From NCBI GenBank assembly GCA_002420085.1, contig DIHI01000165.1, forward strand, positions 1 through 5,509: a stretch of 5,509 bases of DNA, in the 5' to 3' direction. Source of the DNA: Lysobacterales bacterium UBA5700 (GTDB lineage: Bacteria > Pseudomonadota > Gammaproteobacteria > Xanthomonadales > Xanthomonadaceae). A program made the position numbers and the translations under genes. Positions 1-5,509 of the stretch are shown here, one piece after another. The notes below the pieces were generated by a model that was not told where the DNA came from, did not search any database, and saw only the letters and a list, made by a program, of their open reading frames with translations. The stretch's first letter is position 1. Every line of letters begins with the position of its first letter.

Positions 1-814
1 GGGCCGAGATCTGATCGTGGAATTGCTCGCCGCGCTTGTCGAACCGCCGGCCGCGATCGGCCAGCACCTGCTCCAGCACCGTCTGATCGATCGTGCCATC
101 GGCACCGGCCAGTTCAGCCGCGATTTCCAGCAGGGTCAGCGCCCGTCGCACATCGCCATCGGCGGCCTGGGCGATCCGCTCCAGACTGTCCGCCGCCAGC
201 GACAGCCGCAAGCCACCCAATCCACGCGCGTCATCGGCGAGCGCGCGCGCCAGGGCGATCCCGATGTCCTGCTCGGACACCGGCTCCAGCACATGCACCC
301 GACAGCGCGACAGCAGGGCCGAATTCAACTCGAAACTGGGATTCTCGGTGGTCGCCCCGACGAACACGATGGTGCCACGCTCGATGTGCGGCAGAAAGGC
401 ATCCTGCTGCGCCGTGTTGAAGCGATGCACCTCATCGACGAACAGCACCGTCCGGCGCCCGGACTGAAAACGCCGCTCGGCCTCGGCCAGCACCTGACGC
501 ACCTCGGGCAGGCCGCACAGCACCGCCGACACCGCATGGAACTCGGCCTCGGCATACTCGGCCAGCAACAGCGCGAGCGTGGTCTTGCCGCAGCCCGGCG
601 GCCCCCACAGCACCATCGAATGCACCCGCCCGGCTTCGATCGAACGGCGCAAGGCCGTGCCACTCGCCAGCAGTCGCCGCTGCCCGACCAGATCCTCCAG
701 CCGCCGAGGCCGCATCCGCTCGGCCAGCGGCTGCAAACCGGCCGACTGGCCCGCAGGCCCGGCCCCGGCCTCGGGAAACAAGGTGTCACCAACAGCGGTT
801 CGAGGGGTACGCAC
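1..814 (-). CDS. rarA: Replication-associated recombination protein A (RarA/MgsA), AAA+ ATPase, C-terminus cut off by window edge
   Basis: RarA (MgsA in E. coli, relative of eukaryotic WRNIP1/Mgs1) is a cytoplasmic AAA+ ATPase that acts at stalled replication forks and gaps. The 271 visible residues, of a family usually about 440 long, cover the ATPase core. They show PLAERMRP at 29-36, Walker A GPPGCGKTT at 71-79, Walker B LFVDEVHRFN at 124-133, sensor 1 GATTENPSFELNSALLSR at 153-170 with the probable arginine finger R170, and sensor 2 GDVRRAL at 220-226. The clamp-loader-like tetramerisation end is outside the window. The frame opens after TAG at 826-824. GTG at 814 is the first start codon and keeps an N-terminal DTLF (10-13) resembling the DLF seen early in many RarA proteins. 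TTG at 781 is the alternative start and would give a protein beginning just before FPEAG. Neither start has a clear Shine-Dalgarno sequence. It follows rdrB by 55 bp on the same strand. Identity is near certain from the motifs; the start is uncertain. Confidence 0.95.
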   Translation of the reverse strand, partial: MRTPRTAVGDTLFPEAGAGPAGQSAGLQPLAERMRPRRLEDLVGQRRLLASGTALRRSIEAGRVHSMVLWGPPGCGKTTLALLLAEYAEAEFHAVSAVLCGLPEVRQVLAEAERRFQSGRRTVLFVDEVHRFNTAQQDAFLPHIERGTIVFVGATTENPSFELNSALLSRCRVHVLEPVSEQDIGIALARALADDARGLGGLRLSLAADSLERIAQAADGDVRRALTLLEIAAELAGADGTIDQTVLEQVLADRGRRFDKRGEQFHDQISA

Positions 815-820
815 ACGGGC

Positions 821-826
821 ATTCTA
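821..826 (-). promoter_or_regulatory. Possible -10 element of a rarA promoter
   Basis: The minus strand reads TAGAAT here, five of six bases matching TATAAT, in otherwise very GC-rich surroundings. The expected transcription start, about seven bases on, falls at the GTG at 814, which would make a leaderless rarA message. With TTG at 781 as start, it would leave a 33-base leader. No TTGACA-like -35 is visible at 16-18 bases; that position is occupied by the CCGGCC of the hairpin. This is a weak call. Confidence 0.25.
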
Positions 827-841
827 GCGCCGTGGCGATGA

Positions 842-862
842 CCGGCCGGGGCTGCCGGCCGG
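842..862 (-). repeat. Perfect 8-bp GC-only inverted repeat between rdrB and rarA
   Basis: CCGGCCGG occurs at 842-849 and again at 855-862, separated by a 5-base loop. Each arm is itself palindromic, so the pair forms a strong hairpin in RNA from either strand. It begins 8 bases after the rdrB stop (872-870). No U-run follows on the rdrB strand, so it is not a classical intrinsic terminator. It could slow transcription or protect the 3' end of the rdrAB message. A chance structure in GC-rich DNA is also possible. Confidence 0.45.
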
Positions 863-869
863 CATCGAC

Positions 870-3380
870 TCAGTCATCAAGCAGGGCGTCACGATCGAGG
901 GCGTCCAGATACTCCAGCAGCGCCTGGCCTTGCGGCGAGCGCGGCCCGAGGAAACTGACCCGATTGCCGTGCTCGCGGATTCGATCCAACCAATCGATCA
1001 CGTCCGGCAGGTCGTAGCCCTGGGCCAGGGCCGACTGGCCGACCAGGTCGTACTCGCGGCGCAGGCTGGTGTTGAAGATGCCGGCATCGTCGGTGCCGAT
1101 CGCGATCGGCAGATTGGCCGGCTGATCGGGCCGACGCGGCCCCGGTCGATTGATCAGGGTGTAGGGCAAGTCGTGGATGCCGATGAAGCCACCGACCAGA
1201 CGATTGCTGCTCGGGTTGATCTCGATCGTCAGGCCGCGTTTCAGCAAGCGCTGCCGAGCCAGTCGCTGACAGGCTTCGACCAGCTTGCGCCAGGCCAGCG
1301 GTCGCAGTGGACGACCGCAGATGCGCGAACGCTGCGGCTCCGGCACCCCCAGGCGTTCGAGCAGTTCGTCTTCACGCAAGGCATGGGCCGGCAGCGGTGG
1401 ATCGGCGTAATGACGGGCCATCTCCTCATCCGGCGTGTGCCCGAGCCGGTGGCAGTATGGCGAGCCCCAGGCATGCGGACCATCGATGTCGAGTGCGGCG
1501 ATCAGGTCGTGGCGATCCAGGCTCGGCTGGGCGCCGGCATCGACCAGCACCGTCAGCAGGCGATCGCGGGCATCGCGTTCCAACTCGCCATGACCATCGA
1601 CCCGGTGCAGCACGGCGGCCGCCCAGCACAGATCGAGAATATGCTCGCCGACCGTCGGATAGGCATCCGCATGGCCGAGGTAGAACGCATCGACCGGCCA
1701 GGACAGGGCCAGGGCATGGCCGATCCGATCACCCGGACGCATCGCCAGGAGGTGGGCCGCCTCATCGACATGGCGGATGCCGGTCAGCAGATCGCGGAAG
1801 TCCTCACCGGCATGAAAGGTGAAGCCGAGCCGGATGTCGGGATCACGGCGCGCTCCGGGCCGACCTGGATCGGCATCCGGATTGCCGCTGTCGAGCCGCT
1901 CGCGCAACCAGGTGTAGGCGGCGGAAAAGCTGCGCGGCGGGCAGTCCAATTCACCCGAAGCAGCGTCCACACCGACCACCAGGGGCCGCAGCGCCGGCAC
2001 TGCCTGCAACACCGCCCACAGCCGCTGGAACTCGTCCAGCGCGTGGCGACCATCGCTGCGATCGGCCTGTTTGAGCGTGTGGTGAACGATGCCGACCCGC
2101 AGCGGCGGGCAGCCATGCCGACGCAACACCGCCGCCAGGGCGCGGGCGAACACCCGCAGCGCGCTACTGGTCTCGGAATGGATCAGCGGCAGATCGGTCC
2201 GCAATTCCAGATCGAGCGGAGCGATTCGCGTCCCGTCAGGGCCGATGTCCATGCGGTCGCTCAGCCAGGTCTCGATCAGCAATTCCCGCCCCAGTTGCTC
2301 GGCCCGCTGCTGGCGTCGTGGCGAGGGCGCCGGCCGACTGCGCAATTTCAGCTCGCCCCGGCGGCGGTTGTAATCGAGAAACCGGATCAGGCCGCGATGA
2401 CCCGGCGGCTGGCTGAAATAAACGGTGAAGGCCGAGCGCAGCCGGACCAGTTCCAACAGGCTCGCCGCCAGATCCGATCGCGCCTGGCCACCGGCCCGCA
2501 CCGAGGATCCTGCCCGTGCCAGACCGCACAGCGCCCGGTACAGGCACTGCCGCTCGGGCGCCAGCAGGGCCAGCAACACGCTGTTGTCGATGGTGGCATC
2601 GACCAGCGGCCAATGGCGAAACTCGAACTCACCATCGAACTCGACATCGGCCAGCAGTGGCGCTGGAAAATCCCGACGCGGATCGCGCCCGGAGGCAGCA
2701 TGGCCGGGTTCTGGTGACTCGGAGGCCACGGCCGGCTCGGCCAGCGCGAGGCCCAGCAGCAGGTGTCGAGCCCGGCCCACCATGTCGAACCAGACCTTCT
2801 GCTCAGCGGACAGCAGGTCGATCGGTGGCAGTCGCCATGGACTCAGGCCCGGCGGCAGCCGGACATCGTGCAGCAGCATCGTCCACAGCACGGTCACCGG
2901 CATGCTGCCGCCCATGTGGGCATGGATCTCGGTCATGGCGCCATCGCAGACGCCGCGAAACACGGTCTGCTCGGCGCGCACCATCGGCGACAGCCGGGCG
3001 ATCCGACGCAGTTCGGCCTGGCCCGGCTGACGGCTGACCAGCGCCGGATGGGCGAGCATCAGCAGATCCGAATCGACGATCCGGCAGACCGCGTCCCAGG
3101 CCATCTCGTCGGCCACCCGCAACATGCCCTGCTCCGGGCGCAAACTGGCCTCGGCCAGGATCGACAGGCCGGCCAACGGCTCGGGCGCCAGATCGACCGC
3201 CTCGGCCCAGGCGTCGGCCGCCAACTGAAACGGCAGGCCGTGCCGGCCCTCGCTCAGTCGGCGCAGCACCCAGGCCCGCTCCGGATTTCTGTCCTCGCCT
3301 TGCCAGCGCTCGTTGAAGACCCGCTCGCGATCGACCAGCCGCCAGGCCAAGGCGCGCAGCACCGGCGTCTGGATGACCAC
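870..3380 (-). CDS. rdrB: RdrB-like divergent adenosine deaminase of a RADAR anti-phage system
   Basis: This 836-residue protein belongs to the metal-dependent adenosine deaminase superfamily. Visible motifs match the deaminase barrel in order: EIHAHMGGS at 151-159 (zinc ligands H153, H155), FHAGED at 522-527 (zinc ligand H523, catalytic E526), RIGHALAL at 552-559 (H555), IEINPSSN at 719-726 (compare the CPxSN-type strand of ADA), and GTDDAGIFNT at 762-771 (D764, D765). No catalytic residue appears lost. Housekeeping adenosine deaminases are about 330-350 residues. Here roughly 150 residues precede the first motif and about 365 separate HAH from HAGE, including a charged, proline-rich stretch near 210-240. 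That size and its position just after an ATPase gene are those of RdrB. Studied RdrB forms dodecameric shells with RdrA; reported substrates differ between studies (adenosines in RNA, or ATP/dATP). GTG at 3380 is chosen because AGGCGGG lies 9 bases upstream. Membership of the superfamily is seen; the RADAR assignment rests on architecture and context. Confidence 0.88.
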   Translation of the reverse strand: MVIQTPVLRALAWRLVDRERVFNERWQGEDRNPERAWVLRRLSEGRHGLPFQLAADAWAEAVDLAPEPLAGLSILAEASLRPEQGMLRVADEMAWDAVCRIVDSDLLMLAHPALVSRQPGQAELRRIARLSPMVRAEQTVFRGVCDGAMTEIHAHMGGSMPVTVLWTMLLHDVRLPPGLSPWRLPPIDLLSAEQKVWFDMVGRARHLLLGLALAEPAVASESPEPGHAASGRDPRRDFPAPLLADVEFDGEFEFRHWPLVDATIDNSVLLALLAPERQCLYRALCGLARAGSSVRAGGQARSDLAASLLELVRLRSAFTVYFSQPPGHRGLIRFLDYNRRRGELKLRSRPAPSPRRQQRAEQLGRELLIETWLSDRMDIGPDGTRIAPLDLELRTDLPLIHSETSSALRVFARALAAVLRRHGCPPLRVGIVHHTLKQADRSDGRHALDEFQRLWAVLQAVPALRPLVVGVDAASGELDCPPRSFSAAYTWLRERLDSGNPDADPGRPGARRDPDIRLGFTFHAGEDFRDLLTGIRHVDEAAHLLAMRPGDRIGHALALSWPVDAFYLGHADAYPTVGEHILDLCWAAAVLHRVDGHGELERDARDRLLTVLVDAGAQPSLDRHDLIAALDIDGPHAWGSPYCHRLGHTPDEEMARHYADPPLPAHALREDELLERLGVPEPQRSRICGRPLRPLAWRKLVEACQRLARQRLLKRGLTIEINPSSNRLVGGFIGIHDLPYTLINRPGPRRPDQPANLPIAIGTDDAGIFNTSLRREYDLVGQSALAQGYDLPDVIDWLDRIREHGNRVSFLGPRSPQGQALLEYLDALDRDALLDD

Positions 3381-3389
3381 CCCGGATCG

Positions 3390-3396
3390 CCCGCCT
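3390..3396 (-). promoter_or_regulatory. Ribosome-binding site of rdrB overlapping the rdrA stop codon
   Basis: Read on the minus strand this is AGGCGGG, one mismatch from the AGGAGG core and followed by 9 bases before GTG at 3380. It begins on the last two bases of the rdrA TAG stop (3397-3395). The overlap suggests that ribosomes finishing rdrA reinitiate on rdrB, which would keep the two subunits in a fixed ratio. It also supports GTG 3380 as the start: no ATG, GTG or TTG lies in the same frame over the next roughly 40 bases upstream. The coupling is inferred. Confidence 0.55.
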
Positions 3397-5509
3397 ACAG
3401 GTCCAGACCGAGGAACCAGGGCGCCGACAGCAGCACCCGCAGCGCCGATGCCGACGGTCGGTCGTGGCGATCGTCATCCGGCTCGGGCAGGGCCTCCAGA
3501 TCGGCCATGGCCAGTTCCGCGACCTGCCGGAATTCCGCTCGGATGACATCCTCGCTCAACGCCAGCAGATCATCCGGCTCGCCCGACAACCGGGCCACGA
3601 GCCGGCCCAGCAGTTCGCTCTGGTCCAGCAGTCTGTGCTGATCAGGGGATTCAACTATCACCTGCTCACGCAGGGCGGCATAGCTGAGGATCGCCGCCAA
3701 TCGCGCCAGTCCGACCGGCCCGACCGATGCCCGGAGCTCGCGCAGGCGCGACCAGGGCTGGCGAGCCAGATCATCGGCCAGACGCAGCAGATTCCGGGTG
3801 CGACCGGGCAGCAATTGGCTGTCGGCGACCGTCCGCCGGCCCTGGAGCAATTGCTCGCTGAGATCGGACGAGTCCTCGGGGATGTCGGCCGCCAGGCTGT
3901 CGATGCTCCAGGCCACCCGTGCCAGTGCCTGCGGCCATAGCGGCCGATCGCCGGTGATCAGTTGCAGCACCGGCCACAGGCCAACCGCGAAACGGCCCAG
4001 GCCGACCTCGGTCTGATCCGGCCAGCGCAGCCAGAACAGGGCCGCCAGCAGGGCGCCCGGCGCATCATCGACTGCGTTGTAGATCGTCTCATCGTTGCGA
4101 TCCAGGCTGACCTCGCAGGTGGCCAGCCGATCGCGCAGCCAGTCCACCCGATTGACCAGGCGCTCGGGCGAGAACCGCCCGGCGTGGAAGGCGATATCCA
4201 GCAACACCTCGACCCAACGCACCCGCTCCAGTTTCAGGGGCAGGGGCGACAGCCGCAGATCGGGCAGCAATTCGACCAGATCGTCCTTATCATCCAGACG
4301 CAGCCGGATCAGATCCCAGGTCGCTGCCAGGCTGGTGTTCGATGTCGGCCAGACCAAACTCGGCGCCCATTCCGGCAGTGGCCGCTTGCGCAGAGCCCGT
4401 GCCAACGGGAAATCGAAGCTGCTCTCGGCCAGAAAACGCAACAATTCCTCTTCCCGGCGGTCGCGGGCGGCGCCAGCGCCGCCCGCTTCGGCGGAGGCAT
4501 CCGACGACCGCGCGGCGACCTGCAAGGTCTGGTCCTGCTTCATCTGGTCCTGCTTCATCTGGTCCAGTTCGCGCTGGACATTTTCCAGGCCGCGCGGCCA
4601 TTCCGGCAGCAGGTAGGGCAGATGCCAGCCCAGCACCGGACTGAATCCCAGGTTCTGAGCCAAATCGGCAATCTGCTCGTTCGCTCTGCCGGGTGGAAAG
4701 TGCTCACGCTGATCCAGCGGCCAACCGTGCAGTTCGGCCCGATCGACCTGGGGAATCACCTTGTAGGCCAGATCCTGGGCCGCCTGCTGATTGCTCTCCC
4801 CCGGCGCGGCCACGCCGGCACCGGCGGCGCCGTGTCGGGTCAGCATGTCTTCCTCGGCCAGGCGCTGCTCCAGCCGCTCCAGATCGGCCGACAACACGAA
4901 CAGCAGGCGATCCTGATGCAACTCGTCGAGCAGCGACCAGACCAGACTGTGATGGCGATTGGACGGTGCCAGATCGATGTCATCGACCGCCAGCACGAAC
5001 CCATCGACCTGGTGGAAGTCGGCCAGGGCATCCAGCCAGTTCTGGATGTCGTTGCGCAGACTCAGGCGCAGGCTGATTTCCTTGGCCGCCGAATCGGCGT
5101 AGTGCTCGGCGCTGACCGCCAGATCCCGGACCAGGCGATTGAAGCCATCGGCACCCCGGAAGAAACTGCGCGAGGCCCGCTCGAATGCCCGGCGCCGACC
5201 GAGATCGCTGGCGCGGCCGGCCAACCCATGGCTGCCATCGGAACGCAACAGCTCGTCCAACCAGTGAGCGATGGTCAGGCCATGGGGAAACTCGTGTGGC
5301 GCATAGGACAGGTCGAACGGCTGGTCGATCACCCGCCAGCGGAGGCCGTTCGGTGACTGCCTACGGTCGAGGCGGCCAGGGTCGTAGCGCTGGGCCAGGC
5401 AATCGAGCAGCTTCACCGCCACCGTGGTCTTGCCACTGCCGCGCCGGCCGAACACCCCGACGCAGTTGGGCTTGCGTGGGGTCTTGAGCGCGGCATAGGC
5501 CTCCGATGG
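3395..5509 (-). CDS. rdrA: RdrA-like P-loop ATPase of a RADAR anti-phage system, N-terminus cut off by window edge
   Basis: The frame is open to the right edge and 704 residues are visible, counted here from that edge. Walker A GRRGSGKTT lies at 21-29 (K27, T28), so the first part of the protein and its start codon are missing. GTG at 5455 falls just inside the P-loop strand and cannot be the true start. Walker B is VLAVDDIDLAP at 172-182 (D176, D177, D179), followed by a sensor-like strand LLFVLSADLERL at 202-213. The roughly 150 residues between Walker A and B are long for AAA+ proteins but fit KAP/RdrA-like NTPases; I see no membrane segment there. A low-complexity linker at 316-345 carries a DQMKQ repeat and a Gly/Ala-rich stretch. 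The remainder, 350-704, is leucine- and arginine-rich and probably helical. In studied RADAR systems RdrA forms ring oligomers that dock on RdrB and are needed for phage-triggered activity. The rdrB start lies 14 bp after the stop. Without its partner it could only be called a KAP-like ATPase. Confidence 0.85.
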   Translation of the reverse strand, partial: PSEAYAALKTPRKPNCVGVFGRRGSGKTTVAVKLLDCLAQRYDPGRLDRRQSPNGLRWRVIDQPFDLSYAPHEFPHGLTIAHWLDELLRSDGSHGLAGRASDLGRRRAFERASRSFFRGADGFNRLVRDLAVSAEHYADSAAKEISLRLSLRNDIQNWLDALADFHQVDGFVLAVDDIDLAPSNRHHSLVWSLLDELHQDRLLFVLSADLERLEQRLAEEDMLTRHGAAGAGVAAPGESNQQAAQDLAYKVIPQVDRAELHGWPLDQREHFPPGRANEQIADLAQNLGFSPVLGWHLPYLLPEWPRGLENVQRELDQMKQDQMKQDQTLQVAARSSDASAEAGGAGAARDRREEELLRFLAESSFDFPLARALRKRPLPEWAPSLVWPTSNTSLAATWDLIRLRLDDKDDLVELLPDLRLSPLPLKLERVRWVEVLLDIAFHAGRFSPERLVNRVDWLRDRLATCEVSLDRNDETIYNAVDDAPGALLAALFWLRWPDQTEVGLGRFAVGLWPVLQLITGDRPLWPQALARVAWSIDSLAADIPEDSSDLSEQLLQGRRTVADSQLLPGRTRNLLRLADDLARQPWSRLRELRASVGPVGLARLAAILSYAALREQVIVESPDQHRLLDQSELLGRLVARLSGEPDDLLALSEDVIRAEFRQVAELAMADLEALPEPDDDRHDRPSASALRVLLSAPWFLGLDL
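4528..4565 (-). repeat. In-frame 15-bp tandem repeat inside rdrA encoding DQMKQ units
   Basis: The plus strand carries TCTGGTCCTGCTTCA at 4528-4542 and an identical copy at 4543-4557, followed by the first 8 bases of a third copy at 4558-4565. In RdrA this gives DQMKQDQMKQDQ at visible residues 316-327. It lies at the start of a charged, Gly/Ala-rich linker that separates the ATPase region from the helical C-terminal part. Exact identity of neighbouring units suggests recent duplication by strand slippage. Because the unit is a multiple of three, copy number can change without breaking the frame. Confidence 0.85.

Noticed and set aside
325..822. Minus-strand frame starting with ATG at 822, overlapping the rarA start
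   Set aside because: It is Cys/Arg/Ser-rich nonsense in another frame; the rarA frame over the same bases has a full set of AAA+ motifs.
17..841. Plus-strand open frame of 274 codons opposite rarA
   Set aside because: It is antisense to clear RarA motifs and has no domain of its own.
842..862. Rho-independent terminator for rdrAB
   Set aside because: The stem is strong but no U-run follows it on the rdrB strand, so I list it only as an inverted repeat.
930..2717. Long plus-strand open frame of 595 codons opposite rdrB
   Set aside because: It is antisense to the rdrB frame, rich in Gln, Arg and Ala without any recognisable motif, and is the typical by-product of GC-rich codon use on the other strand.
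870..3380. Housekeeping adenosine deaminase or AMP deaminase of purine salvage
   Set aside because: The active-site motifs are shared, but 836 residues with large insertions and an adjacent P-loop ATPase gene fit RdrB much better than a metabolic enzyme of about 340 residues. AMP deaminase is excluded only by context and motif impression, so a profile search is decisive.
4528..4565. Start of a CRISPR array or other non-coding repeat
   Set aside because: The units are 15 bp, directly adjacent without spacers, and lie in frame inside the ATPase coding sequence.
3962..5356. Long plus-strand open frame of 464 codons opposite rdrA
   Set aside because: The translation is low-complexity Gln/Arg/Pro-rich with no domain, while the opposite strand shows ordered Walker motifs.
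5453..5455. GTG as the start codon of rdrA
   Set aside because: The in-frame sequence continues to the window edge, and starting here would remove the residues before the P-loop strand (VGVFGRRGSGKT), leaving no first beta strand.

Overview
The window is high-GC DNA (about two-thirds G+C by eye) that is almost completely coding. All three genes I can support lie on the minus strand and read right to left: an ATPase gene cut by the right edge (5509-3395), a very large adenosine-deaminase-like gene (3380-870), and a partial rarA/mgsA gene cut by the left edge (814-1). The RarA sequence, the GC content and the dense packing suggest a high-GC proteobacterium, perhaps a gammaproteobacterium. The genus cannot be told from this window.

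The central finding is that the two large genes look like a RADAR anti-phage defence operon, rdrA-rdrB. RdrA is a P-loop ATPase with a Walker A motif, a Walker B motif (DDID) about 150 residues later, and a long helical C-terminal half. RdrB is an 836-residue divergent member of the adenosine deaminase superfamily. It keeps the whole zinc and catalytic set (HxH, HAGE, RIGH, TDD) but is far larger than a housekeeping adenosine deaminase. The genes are 14 bp apart, and a ribosome-binding site for rdrB overlaps the rdrA stop codon, so they are probably co-transcribed and translationally coupled. In studied RADAR systems the two proteins form very large assemblies in which RdrA promotes adenine-base deamination by RdrB during phage infection.

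Downstream, after a 55-bp gap containing a perfect 8-bp GC-only hairpin without a U-run, comes rarA, a housekeeping AAA+ ATPase that acts at stalled replication forks. The defence operon therefore directly abuts a core chromosomal gene in the same orientation. No small membrane accessory gene, of the kind some RADAR loci carry, is present on the rarA side; the other flank lies outside the window.

Smaller observations are an in-frame 15-bp tandem repeat in a linker of RdrA, a TAGAAT hexamer placed so that the rarA transcript could begin at its GTG start codon, and a marked excess of GATC sites across the window. No tRNA, rRNA, CRISPR array, insertion sequence or attachment site was seen. There is no gene-free stretch longer than 55 bases.
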